From positions 2,003,398 through 2,067,397 of the forward strand of contig NZ_LMPM01000001.1 of assembly GCF_001423845.1 (NCBI RefSeq): a stretch of 64,000 nt of DNA, read 5' to 3'. Position numbers and translations under genes: made by a program. Source of the stretch: Sphingomonas sp. Leaf357. GTDB lineage: Bacteria; Pseudomonadota; Alphaproteobacteria; Sphingomonadales; Sphingomonadaceae. The notes beneath the pieces are model-generated. The model had not been told where the DNA came from. It did no database searches and saw only the letters and a list, made by a program, of their open reading frames with translations. This document shows, piece by piece, positions 52,006 to 60,508 of this stretch (the stretch's first letter is position 1; the number at the start of each line of letters is the position of its first letter).

Positions 52006-52251
52006 ATGAACATGCTCTCGCGGATCTTCAAACCGCTGAAACTCATCAAGATCGGCAATTCGGTCGGCGTCGTGCTGTCGAAGGATGTATTGTCCAAGCT
52101 TCGCGTTTCGCAGGGCGAGACGCTGTACCTGAGCGAGACTCCCAACGGCTATATGCTGACTGCCACCAACCCCGAATTCGTCGATGCCATGAGCAAGGCC
52201 GAGGAAATCATGCGCGAGGATCGCGACATTCTCGCCGTGCTCGCGAAATAG
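52006..52251 (+). CDS. AbrB/MazE-type antitoxin
   Basis: An 81-residue protein with an N-terminal SpoVT/AbrB (swapped-hairpin) DNA-binding domain: LIKIGNSVGVVLSKDVLSKLRVSQGETLYLSETPNG. The C-terminal tail (EFVDAMSKAEEIMREDRDILAVLAK) is helical and likely wraps and neutralises the toxin. It stops 6 bp before the Doc-type toxin. It probably represses its own promoter, whose -10 is palindromic. ATGs at 52006 and 52012 are both possible; neither has a ribosome site. Confidence 0.85.
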   Translation: MNMLSRIFKPLKLIKIGNSVGVVLSKDVLSKLRVSQGETLYLSETPNGYMLTATNPEFVDAMSKAEEIMREDRDILAVLAK

Positions 52252-52257
52252 CCCGCG

Positions 52258-52641
52258 ATGGCGGATATTCGCTTCATCGACGTCGACGTGGCGTTTGCGG
52301 TGCATGAACGGCAATTGGCCGAACATGGTGGCCTGTCGGGCATCAAGGATAGCGGCTTGCTCGAATCCGCCATGAGCCGCCCGCTGAACAAGCATGCTTA
52401 TGGCGAAAGCGATCTGTGCGCCTTGGCTGCTTCTTATGGTTTCGGCATCGCACGCAATCATCCGTTCAACGATGGCAACAAGCGTACCGCTTGGGTGATC
52501 GCGCGCTTGTTCCTGCGGCTCAACGACGTCGATATCGCGTTCGAAAAAACCGATGCGATCGAAACCGTCCTGGCTCTGGCGTCCGGTGAATTGTCGGAGG
52601 ATGCATTTGCCGACTGGTTCAGGGCGCGTATCGTCCGATAA
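52258..52641 (+). CDS. doc: Death-on-curing (Doc/Fic) family toxin
   Basis: A 127-residue Fic-fold toxin. The active motif is H68-PFNDGNKRTAW (H-x-F-x-x-G/A-N-K-R), as in Doc, which phosphorylates EF-Tu at the expense of ATP; true AMPylating Fic proteins have a second arginine pattern (GNGRxxR). The N-terminal DIRFIDVDVAFAVHERQLAEHGGLSGIKDSGLLESAMSRP-like region is typical of Doc. It is paired with an AbrB-type antitoxin rather than the classical Phd. A hairpin without a clear T-run follows. Confidence 0.9.
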   Translation: MADIRFIDVDVAFAVHERQLAEHGGLSGIKDSGLLESAMSRPLNKHAYGESDLCALAASYGFGIARNHPFNDGNKRTAWVIARLFLRLNDVDIAFEKTDAIETVLALASGELSEDAFADWFRARIVR

Positions 52642-52645
52642 GGAA

Positions 52646-52674
52646 ATGCCCGCCGAGACGAACTCGGCGGGCAT
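52646..52674 (+). terminator. Hairpin after the toxin gene
   Basis: ATGCCCGCCGAG (52646-52657) pairs perfectly with CTCGGCGGGCAT (52663-52674). The following CCTTTCC is only weakly T-rich, so termination is likely but not certain. The next 254 bp to the regulator gene hold no supported gene. Confidence 0.65.
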
Positions 52675-52928
52675 CCTTTCCTCCCCAGGAAATCGTTACG
52701 ACGGGCGGCGGGGTGAAGGCTTTACAGCTTCTTCTGTGCCGCCTCGCGTCGCTGGAGATGCAAAGCCATGATAATCGGGCTTTGTGCAGCCCACGCGGAT
52801 CGAAGCGGAGGTCATCGTGTCGATGGAATGCGACGCGCCTATTGTGGTGTTGTAAAGACATGACAGCCTAGTCCAAGAGGTGAACCGGGTGATCGTGCGC
52901 CCGGACACTGGCTTGGGACTTTCGGATC

Positions 52929-54317
52929 ATGGCGGATCGCAAACTCTTTGCCGGGCACGCGGTGCGGCGGTTGCGGCGTCAGGCCGGGCTGACCCAGGCC
53001 GCGATGGCCGAGCTGCTGACAATCTCCCCCAGCTACCTGAACCTGGTCGAGAAAAACCAGCGCCCCTTGTCGGCGTCGTTGCTCGTCAAGCTGGCGGAGT
53101 CGTTCGATTTCGATCCGCGCGCGCTGGCGGCGGGGGAGCCGGGCGGGGGCGAGGCGGCGATCCGGCGGCGGCTGGCCGATCCGATCTTCGCCGATCTCGA
53201 AATCGACCGCAACGAGATCGAGGAATGGCTCGCCGGGGCGCCGGGCGGGGCGGAGGCGTTCGCACGGGCCTACGACCGGGCCGGGGTCGGGGGAGGGGCT
53301 GCGGGCGAGGCTGCGAACGATCCGATTGCCGAGGTACGGCGCGAGATCGAGCGCTGGCGCGGGCATTTCGCCGATCTGGATACCATGGCCGAGGCGTTGG
53401 CCGACGAATTGCGGCTCGGCGCGGGCGACCTGTACGGCGCGATCGCCGAACGGCTGCGCGTGAAGCATCAACTGACGATCCGCGTGCTGCCGGTCGAGGT
53501 GATGCCGGACCTGCTGCGCCGCACCGATCTGCACGCGCGGCAATTGCAGTTGAGCGAGACGCTCGACCCCGCATCGCGCACCTTCGCTGCCGCGTTCCAG
53601 CTGGCGCAGATCGAGGCGCGCGCGGAAATCGAGGCGCTGGCCAAGGGTGCGGGGTTCGCGGATCGCGCGGCCGAGCGGCTCTATCGCCGCCATCTGGCGA
53701 GCTATTTCGCCGCGGCGGTGATGATGCCCTATGCCCGTTTCCTGCGCGCATGCGAGGCGACCGGCTACGACATCGAACTGCTGCAACGGCGCTTCGGCGC
53801 GGGTTTCGAACAGGTCGCGCATCGCTTGACGACGTTGCAGCGCGTCGGCGCGCGCGGCCTGCCGTTCTTCATGGTGCGGATCGATCGCGCGGGGCAGGCA
53901 TCGAAGCGATTTTCCGGCGCGAGCAACGCGGCGTTGGCCGAGGCCGAGGGGCGCTGCCCGTTATGGCGCGTGCATCACGCCTTCGATCGGCCGGGGGCAT
54001 TGGCGGTCCAGCTGGTCGAACTGGAAGACGGTGCGCGCTGGCTCACGCTGGCGCGCACGGTGACGCCGCAGGGGCGGCGCTACGGCGCGGTGCCGGCCGA
54101 GTTCGCGGTCGGGATCGGCGTGGCGAGCGAGCATGCCGGCACGCTGGCGGCGGCACGCGGAATCGACCTGAAAGGCGAGGCGACGCCGATCGGCCTGGGG
54201 TGCCGGGCGTGCCTGCGCAGCGCCTGTCCGCAACGTTCCGTGCCGCCGATCGGTCGCGCGCTGTCGATCAACGATCGCGAGCGCGGCGTGAGTGCCTTCA
54301 CCTTCGGCGGCGATTGA
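52929..54317 (+). CDS. ScfR/RamB-type short-chain fatty acyl transcriptional regulator
   Basis: A 462-residue regulator. An XRE helix-turn-helix is at residues 9-64 (GHAVRRLRRQAGLTQAAMAELLTISPSYLNLVEKNQRP). A degenerate IrrE/M78-like middle domain lacks the HExxH zinc motif (AAFQLAQIEAR in its place). The C-terminal domain has C425-x2-C428-x4-C433. This is the architecture of RamB and PrpR, which control isocitrate lyase and propionate genes in actinobacteria in response to acyl-CoA. The isocitrate lyase gene lies 1.7 kb downstream. Confidence 0.88.
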   Translation: MADRKLFAGHAVRRLRRQAGLTQAAMAELLTISPSYLNLVEKNQRPLSASLLVKLAESFDFDPRALAAGEPGGGEAAIRRRLADPIFADLEIDRNEIEEWLAGAPGGAEAFARAYDRAGVGGGAAGEAANDPIAEVRREIERWRGHFADLDTMAEALADELRLGAGDLYGAIAERLRVKHQLTIRVLPVEVMPDLLRRTDLHARQLQLSETLDPASRTFAAAFQLAQIEARAEIEALAKGAGFADRAAERLYRRHLASYFAAAVMMPYARFLRACEATGYDIELLQRRFGAGFEQVAHRLTTLQRVGARGLPFFMVRIDRAGQASKRFSGASNAALAEAEGRCPLWRVHHAFDRPGALAVQLVELEDGARWLTLARTVTPQGRRYGAVPAEFAVGIGVASEHAGTLAAARGIDLKGEATPIGLGCRACLRSACPQRSVPPIGRALSINDRERGVSAFTFGGD

Positions 54318-54422
54318 TCAGGCATCTGTTGCGTCGCGCCATCCATAGCTGCAAGCTGGATCGTGAGTCCGCGACAAGGCCGTCGGTTTCGGCTAAACGA
54401 TTGGCATAGCAGAGAGAAACGC

Positions 54423-55874
54423 ATGACCCGCCGCCCGATCGCCAGTCTGCTCGCCTTGGCCGCCACCGTGTCCGCTTGCGGCGGGGGTGGCGGATCCGGC
54501 GGGTCGACCGGCACGGCGACCGGCGCTTCGCCGACACCGACACCGACGCCGACGACAACTGCGGGATGTTCGCTGCGCAATCGGCAGGATTGGGTCGCCG
54601 GGCAGATGCGCGAATGGTATCTCTTTCCCGATACGCTGCCCGCGAACCTCGATCCGACGCCCTACACGACCGTCGGCGATTATATCGATGCGCTGACGGC
54701 CACGGCGCGGGCGCAGCGCAAGGATCGCTATTTCACCTATCTCACCTCGATCGCCGAGGAGACTGCGTTCTACAATTCCGGGTCCAGCGCCGGGTTCGGC
54801 GTGCGCCTCTCGATCGACACGCCGGCGCAGCGCGCATACATTTCGGAAGCGTTCGAGGGTGCGCCGGCCTTGGCGGCGGGAATCGATCGCGGCACCGAGA
54901 TCCTGGCGATCGGTACCGGCACGAGCGATCTGCGCACGGTCAGCTCGATCATCGCCGCCGGCGGCTCCCCCGCCGTCACCGACGCGCTGGGGCCGAGCAC
55001 CGCCGGCACCACGCGACTGCTGCGCGTGGTGACCGGTGGCGTCACTCGCGACGTCTCCGTCACCAAGGCGGAGTACAGCCTGACGCCGGTGTCCTCCCGT
55101 TATGGCGCGAAGGTGATCGACGATGGCGGACGGAAGGTCGGCTATGTCAATCTGCGCACCTTCATCAGCACCGCCGATCCGGCCTTGCGCGACGCCTTCG
55201 CGCAATTCCGTGCGCAGGGCGTCACCAACGTGATCGTCGACCTGCGCTATAATGGCGGCGGCCTGATCTCGATCGCGGAATTGATGGGCGACCTGCTCGG
55301 CGCCAACCGGTCGACGTCCGACGTGTTCGATTACGTCACCTATCGCAGCGAGAAATCCGCCAACAACACGACGCGGACCTTCTCACCGCAGCCGCAATCG
55401 ATCGCGCCGATGAAGGTCGCGTTCATCGGCACCGGCGGCAGCGCCTCGGCCAGCGAACTCGTGATCGCGGCGATGATCCCCTACCTCCACGCGAACGGCG
55501 CGCTGATCGGCACGAACACCTTCGGTAAGCCGGTGGGGCAGATCGCGCGGGACAATACCGCCTGCGACGACCGGCTGCGCGTCATCGCTTTCTCGCTGCA
55601 GAATGCCGCGCGACAGGGCGAATATTATGATGGTCTGGTCGGCACGGTGGAGGCGAGCTGCCAGGCGCCCGACGATCTGAGCAGACCGATGGGCGATGCG
55701 CAGGAGGGCTCGACCCGCCAGGCGCTCGACTTCCTCGCCGGACGAAGTTGCACACCGATTTCCTCGTCAGCCCAATCGGCCCAGGCGCTGAATGCGACCA
55801 CGCAGCGCAAGCTCGAACTGCTGTCGCCCGATCGGCCGAGCACGGTTCAGCGCGAGGTGCCCGGCGCGTTTTGA
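54423..55874 (+). CDS. S41 family peptidase, lipoprotein
   Basis: A 483-residue periplasmic protease of the C-terminal processing family. N-terminal signal MTRRPIASLLALAATVSAC has a lipobox-like VSAC. A low-complexity linker (GGGGGSGGS, PTPTPTPTT) follows, then a PDZ-like part (GFGVRLSIDTPAQRAYISEAFEGAPALAAGI) and the S41 core with VDLRYNGGGLISIAELMG and catalytic serine in GGSASASELVIAAM; the lysine dyad partner is likely in TFGKPVGQ. It lies between the ScfR gene and aceA but has a separate reading start and may be unrelated in function. Confidence 0.87.
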   Translation: MTRRPIASLLALAATVSACGGGGGSGGSTGTATGASPTPTPTPTTTAGCSLRNRQDWVAGQMREWYLFPDTLPANLDPTPYTTVGDYIDALTATARAQRKDRYFTYLTSIAEETAFYNSGSSAGFGVRLSIDTPAQRAYISEAFEGAPALAAGIDRGTEILAIGTGTSDLRTVSSIIAAGGSPAVTDALGPSTAGTTRLLRVVTGGVTRDVSVTKAEYSLTPVSSRYGAKVIDDGGRKVGYVNLRTFISTADPALRDAFAQFRAQGVTNVIVDLRYNGGGLISIAELMGDLLGANRSTSDVFDYVTYRSEKSANNTTRTFSPQPQSIAPMKVAFIGTGGSASASELVIAAMIPYLHANGALIGTNTFGKPVGQIARDNTACDDRLRVIAFSLQNAARQGEYYDGLVGTVEASCQAPDDLSRPMGDAQEGSTRQALDFLAGRSCTPISSSAQSAQALNATTQRKLELLSPDRPSTVQREVPGAF

Positions 55875-55887
55875 ATACATAGCTCTA

Positions 55888-55904
55888 GTGTAAATCATTT
55901 ACAC
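55888..55904. promoter_or_regulatory. Perfect 17-bp palindrome upstream of aceA
   Basis: GTGTAAAT-C-ATTTACAC is a perfect inverted repeat 13 bp after the S41 stop and 118 bp before the aceA ATG. It is a likely binding site for the nearby ScfR-type regulator (inference). Confidence 0.7.
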
Positions 55905-55973
55905 CGTAACAGGGTTGACGCCCTCGGTCTGCACAAGAACACCCCGTGCTACCGCCATGACTGCTGGAGCGTC

Positions 55974-56007
55974 GTGTAAATCTGTCGCATTCAGCCTGCA
56001 TCTACAC
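55974..56007. promoter_or_regulatory. Two further half-sites of the aceA palindrome
   Basis: GTGTAAAT at 55974-55981 (identical half-site) and ATCTACAC at 56000-56007 (one mismatch) stand in inverted orientation 18 bp apart. The second lies 15 bp before the ATG, where binding would block transcription or translation start. Confidence 0.55.
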
Positions 56008-56022
56008 AGCAGGAATCGAGCC

Positions 56023-57618
56023 ATGACCTACCAGACCCATATCGCGCAGACGACGGACCTGATCCGCAGCTATAACGGCACCTGGGACGGAATCGATGCC
56101 GAGGCGGTCGCCCGCATGCGCCTGCAGAACCGCTTCCAGACCGGGCTCGATATCGCGCGCTACACCGCGGCGATCATGCGCAAGGACATGGCGGCTTATG
56201 ATCTCGATCCCGCCAATTACACCCAGTCGCTGGGCTGCTGGCACGGGTTCATCGGCCAGCAGAAGATGATCAGCATCAAGAAGCATTTCGGCACCACCGA
56301 TCGCCGTTACCTGTATCTGTCGGGCTGGATGGTCGCCGCTTTGCGCAGCGAGTTCGGCCCGCTGCCGGACCAGTCGATGCACGAGAAGACCAGCGTTCCG
56401 GCGCTGATCGAGGAACTCTACACCTTCCTGCGCCAGGCCGATGCGCGCGAACTGGGCATGATGTTCCGCGATCTCGATCATGCCCGCGACGGCGGCAACG
56501 AGATCGAGGCGGCGCGCCTGCTCAACGCGATCGAGAACCACCAGACGCACGTCGTGCCGATCATCGCCGATATCGACGCTGGCTTCGGCAATGCCGAGGC
56601 GACGTACCTGCTCGCCCGGAAGATGATCGAGGCCGGTGCCTGCGCGCTGCAGATCGAGAATCAGGTGTCCGACGAGAAGCAGTGCGGCCATCAGGACGGC
56701 AAGGTTACCGTGCCGCACGAGGACTTCCTCGCAAAGGTCCGCGCCTGCCGCTACGCTTTCCTGGAACTCGGCGTCGAGGACGGCATCATCGTCACGCGCA
56801 CGGATTCGCTGGGCGCCGGCCTGACCAAGCAGATTGCGGTCAGCACCACCCCGGGCGATCTCGGCGATCAATATAACAGCTATCTCGATTGCGAGGAGAT
56901 CGATCCCGCCACCGCAAAGAATGGCGACTTGATCCTCAATCGCGACGGCAAGTTGCTGCGCCCGAAGCGTCTGCCGTCGAACCTGTTCCAGTTCCGTGAA
57001 GGCACCGGCGCCGACCGCTGCGTGATGGATTGCATCGCCTCGCTTCAGAACGGTGCCGACCTGCTGTGGATCGAGACCGAGAAGCCGCATATCGAGCAGA
57101 TCGCCGGCATGGTCGATCGCATTCGCGAGGTCGTGCCCAACGCGAAGCTGGTCTACAACAACAGCCCGAGCTTCAACTGGACGCTCAACTTCCGCCAGCA
57201 AGTCTATGATGCGTGGGCGGAAGCGGGCAAGGACGTCTCGGCCTTCGATCGCGCGCGGCTGATGTCGGTCGATTATGACGGCACCGAACTGGCCGACGAG
57301 GCCGACGAGCGCATCCGCACCTTCCAGAAGGATGCGGCGGCGCGGGCCGGCATCTTCCATCACCTGATCACGCTGCCGACCTATCACACCGCGGCACTGT
57401 CGACCGACAATCTGGCCAAGGAATATTTCGGCGACCAGGGCATGCTCGGCTACGTCAAGGGCGTGCAGCGCAAGGAGATCCGCGAGGGCATCGCCTGCGT
57501 GAAGCACCAGAACATGTCGGGCTCCGATCTGGGCGACGATCATAAGGAGTATTTCGCGGGCGAAGCGGCATTGAAGGCCGGCGGCGCGCACAACACGATG
57601 AACCAGTTCGCGGCGTGA
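56023..57618 (+). CDS. aceA: Isocitrate lyase
   Basis: A 531-residue glyoxylate-cycle enzyme splitting isocitrate to glyoxylate and succinate, needed for growth on acetate or fatty acids. The catalytic loop is K-Q-C221-G-H in SDEKQCGHQDGKVTVP, as in the long Pseudomonas-type isocitrate lyases rather than the shorter E. coli form (KKCGH). PIIADIDAGFGNAEATY and NNSPSFNWTLNF are other conserved parts. It is monocistronic; malate synthase is not in the window. The 148-bp upstream region contains TTGACG at 55915 but no good -10, consistent with activator control. Confidence 0.95.
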   Translation: MTYQTHIAQTTDLIRSYNGTWDGIDAEAVARMRLQNRFQTGLDIARYTAAIMRKDMAAYDLDPANYTQSLGCWHGFIGQQKMISIKKHFGTTDRRYLYLSGWMVAALRSEFGPLPDQSMHEKTSVPALIEELYTFLRQADARELGMMFRDLDHARDGGNEIEAARLLNAIENHQTHVVPIIADIDAGFGNAEATYLLARKMIEAGACALQIENQVSDEKQCGHQDGKVTVPHEDFLAKVRACRYAFLELGVEDGIIVTRTDSLGAGLTKQIAVSTTPGDLGDQYNSYLDCEEIDPATAKNGDLILNRDGKLLRPKRLPSNLFQFREGTGADRCVMDCIASLQNGADLLWIETEKPHIEQIAGMVDRIREVVPNAKLVYNNSPSFNWTLNFRQQVYDAWAEAGKDVSAFDRARLMSVDYDGTELADEADERIRTFQKDAAARAGIFHHLITLPTYHTAALSTDNLAKEYFGDQGMLGYVKGVQRKEIREGIACVKHQNMSGSDLGDDHKEYFAGEAALKAGGAHNTMNQFAA

Positions 57619-58003
57619 TGCGCACAGATGCAGCGTAGCTGCACCTGAGACGCACACGCCGGGCCGGCGGCGGCCCTTCGGGGTCGCCGTCCGACGACGC
57701 GGCCTTGCCGCGGCGCCCCGCAAGACACGCAGCGGCCAGAACCGCGCGCCATCCTTGGGAGAGGATGCGAAAGCCCGGAGCGAAAGCCCCGGGCTTTTTG
57801 CGTCGGTCCAGCCCGGCGGCAACGCCCCCCCGCCCGATAAGATTATATTAACTATCATTCGTATCAGTCTGACACAGCGTGAAAATTGTAAGAAATACAC
57901 CGCGCCCGCCGCGATGGCATCCGTTACAGCGCGATCAACTCTTCGGAAGCGACGGAAATGCCGAACACGGCATCCGTCGATCGAGGAATTGCAAAAGGGG
58001 ATT
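57619..58003. other. Intergenic region between aceA and PEP-CTERM gene 3
   Basis: A 385-bp gap without genes. It holds a GC-rich hairpin near 57664-57691 (GGCGGCGGCCC/GGGGTCGCCG), the aceA terminator at 57771-57799, and an AT-rich stretch from about 57838 to 57900 that carries the GTAAGAAAT site (57888-57896). A normal sigma-70 promoter is not evident. Confidence 0.65.
57771..57799 (+). terminator. Rho-independent terminator of aceA
   Basis: AAGCCCGG (57771-57778) pairs with CCGGGCTT (57789-57796), loop about 10 nt, ending in TTTTT. It is 150 bp beyond the stop codon. Confidence 0.82.
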
Positions 58004-58657
58004 ATGATGAACACGATCAAGACGCTGCTCGCGACCACGTTCGCCGCGACCATCACGCTCGCCGCCGCACCGGCGATGGCCGCCGACTATCTGCCGGTCG
58101 GCCCACAGACCAATGTGGCGCTGTCCACCGTCACGGGCGGCGGCTGGTCGCTGTGCTATTCGGCGAGCATGGGCAGTGCCATCGGCAACAGCGCGGCGGC
58201 GGCGATCTCGAACTGCACCGGCGATCGCCTGATGCTCGCGGGCCGGGTGACGGGCAGCGACACCTTGCTCGCTCTGGCGCAGGCTCCGCGCGCCGATGTG
58301 CTGTTCGATACCGGCGCGGCCAATAACGGCGTGTTCCATCTGGCGAACGGCACCAACTGGTTCAACGCCGACAATTGGTCGTGGGGCTTTGTCGGCGCTG
58401 GCCAGAGCCTGACCAAATATCAGTGCGGTATCGGCCCGGCGAACGGCAGCATGTGCATCCATACGGTCAACGGCGCGGGCGGCTATTCGATCAACGGCAT
58501 GTATACCAGCACCGGATATGACAAATTGGTGTTCCAGTTCGTCTCCGGCGCGGTGCCCGAGCCGGCGACCTGGGGCATGATGATCCTCGGCTTCGGCGTC
58601 GTCGGGGCGGCGATGCGTCGGCGTGCCAAGGTGTCGCGCGTGGCGTTCGCGATCTGA
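58004..58657 (+). CDS. PEP-CTERM (PEPxxWA-type) sorted protein 3
   Basis: A 217-residue exported protein: signal peptide MMNTIKTLLATTFAATITLA with cleavage after AMA, a beta-rich mature domain with four cysteines (SLCYSA, ISNCTGD, YQCGIG, SMCIHT), and the tail VPEPATWGMMILGFGVVGAA followed by MRRRAK. AAAAGGGG lies 3 bases before the first ATG and 6 before the second (58007), so the second may be the true start. The upstream region shares GTAAGAAAT with PEP-CTERM gene 1. Confidence 0.88.
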   Translation: MMNTIKTLLATTFAATITLAAAPAMAADYLPVGPQTNVALSTVTGGGWSLCYSASMGSAIGNSAAAAISNCTGDRLMLAGRVTGSDTLLALAQAPRADVLFDTGAANNGVFHLANGTNWFNADNWSWGFVGAGQSLTKYQCGIGPANGSMCIHTVNGAGGYSINGMYTSTGYDKLVFQFVSGAVPEPATWGMMILGFGVVGAAMRRRAKVSRVAFAI

Positions 58658-58702
58658 AGGTCGCGCTGCCCTTCGCCCGAACGGCGGCGGGCAGGACCGC
58701 CC

Positions 58703-59101
58703 TCAGACCAGCAACTTCATGCTCGTAACGCCGAGCGGCTTGGCCAGCAGCTTCGCCAGCGCCGGCCCCGCGGCCTTCATCGCCGGGGCCTGGAAATGCG
58801 CCTCGATCGCGGCCTTGTCCCGCCACACCTCGTAGGTGAGGAAGCGGCCCGGCACGGCGACATCCTCGTGCAGGTGATACGAGATGCAGCCGGCCTCCTT
58901 CGGCGCGCGCCGCGCGAATGCGATGAGCGCGGCGCGCACGGTCGCGTCCTTGCCCGGTTTCGCGATCAGTTCGGCGATGACATAGACGGTGCCGTCCACC
59001 GTCTGCGCCACGCTCGCCCAGGGAAAGACGGCGGCGACGGCGGCGAGCGACAGGATCGTACGACGGCTCGTGTCCGGCTGGTCGGTGTCCATTTCGGTCA
59101 T
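58703..59101 (-). CDS. Exported antibiotic biosynthesis monooxygenase (ABM) domain protein
   Basis: A 132-residue protein with a Tat-like signal (DTSRRTILSLAAVAAVFPWA) and a dimeric alpha-beta barrel ABM domain: VYVIAELIAKPGKDATVRAAL, CISYHLHEDVAVPGRFLTYEVW, AAIEAHFQAPAM. Related proteins oxidise quinols without cofactors (YgiN type). Export by the twin-arginine route is unusual for the family and suggests a folded periplasmic enzyme. ATGs at 59101 and 59092 are possible starts. Confidence 0.82.
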   Translation of the reverse strand: MTEMDTDQPDTSRRTILSLAAVAAVFPWASVAQTVDGTVYVIAELIAKPGKDATVRAALIAFARRAPKEAGCISYHLHEDVAVPGRFLTYEVWRDKAAIEAHFQAPAMKAAGPALAKLLAKPLGVTSMKLLV

Positions 59102-59424
59102 CCTCTCTTTTATCCGATGCGCAACGGAGCATGCCGTCCGCGCGCTGGCAAGCCGGCCTGGAGAGGGGGTGCCAGGCGGGCCTTTCGAAAAAAGCGCCGA
59201 AGATCATAATCCGCTGTCCTACACACGGCCGACAATGGCACCGTGACGTCATGCGCATGCTTGCCTCAGATCCTTGCCGGCTGGCGTTTGGCCACGCCGC
59301 ACCGAAAGGCCGAAACCGCGTGACCTTGTGTGAACTTCGGCGATCCGCCGGATAGCAATCCTATCTTCCCCACACGCACGGTTCTGCTATCGCGCGCGGC
59401 GACACTGAATACGGGAATACGATC
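59102..59424. other. Divergent promoter region between the ABM gene and asd
   Basis: A 323-bp region without a gene. It contains the 8-bp palindrome TGACGTCA (59244-59251) next to ATGCGCAT, and a possible weak -35 TTGTGT (59326-59331) toward asd without a good -10. Nothing else is recognised. Confidence 0.5.
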
Positions 59425-60453
59425 ATGGGCTATAGAATCGTCGTCGCGGGCGCGACCGGCAATGTCGGGCGCGAGATGCTCAACATCCTGGCGGAGCGGG
59501 AATTCCCGGCCGACGAGATCGCGGTCGTCGCCTCCTCGCGCAGCCAGGGTCTGTCGGTCGATTACGGCGACACGGGCAAGCAGTTCAAGGTCCAGAATAT
59601 CGAGCATTTCGACTGGAACGGCTGGGATATGGCGCTGTTCGCGATCGGATCCGAGGCGACCGCCAAATACGCGCCGATCGCGGCGGCGGCGGGCTGCACG
59701 GTGATCGACAATTCGTCGCTCTACCGCATGGACCCGGACGTGCCCCTGATCGTGCCCGAGGTGAACCCGGAGGCGATCGACGGCTACAAAGCGCGCAACA
59801 TCATCGCCAATCCGAACTGCTCGACCGCGCAGATGGTCGTCGCGCTGAAGCCGCTGCATGATTTCGCCAGGATCAAGCGCGTCGTCGTCTCGACCTATCA
59901 GTCGGTCTCGGGCGCGGGCAAGCAGGGCATGGACGAGCTGTTCGAACAGAGCCGCAACATCTTCGTCGGCGACAGCGCCGAGCCCAAGAAGTTTACCAAG
60001 CAGATCGCCTTCAACGTGATCCCGCACATCGACAGCTTCCTGGACGACGGATCGACCAAGGAAGAATGGAAGATGGTGGTCGAGACCAAGAAGATCCTCG
60101 ACGCCAAGATCAAGGTGACCGCGACGTGCGTGCGCGTGCCGGTGTTCGTCGGCCATTCGGAGGCGATCAACATCGAATTCGAGAAGGAAATCTCGGCGCA
60201 ACAGGCGCAGGATATCCTGCGCGAGGCACCGGGTATCATGCTCTACGACAAGCGCGAGGATGGCGGGTACATCACGCCGATCGAATGCGTCGGCGAATTC
60301 GCGACCTTCATCAGCCGCGTGCGCGAGGATTCGACGATCGAGAACGGGCTCAACCTGTGGTGCGTATCGGACAATCTGCGCAAGGGCGCGGCGCTGAACG
60401 CGGTGCAGATCGCCGAACTGCTCGGCCGGCGGCACCTGCAGAAGGCGGCGTGA
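59425..60453 (+). CDS. asd: Aspartate-semialdehyde dehydrogenase
   Basis: A 342-residue enzyme making aspartate semialdehyde for lysine, diaminopimelate, threonine and methionine. VVAGATGNVGREMLNILAER binds NADP, and the catalytic cysteine is in IIANPNCSTAQMVVALKPLH. VVSTYQSVSGAGKQGMDEL and RVPVFVGHSEAINIEFEK carry the substrate-binding residues. The length and motifs fit the Gram-negative/gram-positive long branch common in alphaproteobacteria. The next gene starts 55 bp downstream. Confidence 0.95.
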   Translation: MGYRIVVAGATGNVGREMLNILAEREFPADEIAVVASSRSQGLSVDYGDTGKQFKVQNIEHFDWNGWDMALFAIGSEATAKYAPIAAAAGCTVIDNSSLYRMDPDVPLIVPEVNPEAIDGYKARNIIANPNCSTAQMVVALKPLHDFARIKRVVVSTYQSVSGAGKQGMDELFEQSRNIFVGDSAEPKKFTKQIAFNVIPHIDSFLDDGSTKEEWKMVVETKKILDAKIKVTATCVRVPVFVGHSEAINIEFEKEISAQQAQDILREAPGIMLYDKREDGGYITPIECVGEFATFISRVREDSTIENGLNLWCVSDNLRKGAALNAVQIAELLGRRHLQKAA

Positions 60454-60508
60454 TCTGATCGGCGCGTATCGCCGCCGCTGGCAGGAGGTTCCGCTCCCCC
60501 AGCGGCGG

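Noticed and set aside
56002-58056. 684-codon reverse frame
   Set aside because: Antisense to isocitrate lyase and crosses its terminator; no recognisable protein.
59244-59251. TGACGTCA palindrome as an operator of asd
   Set aside because: Eight bases alone are expected by chance at this GC content over 64 kb, and no second site or promoter spacing supports it.
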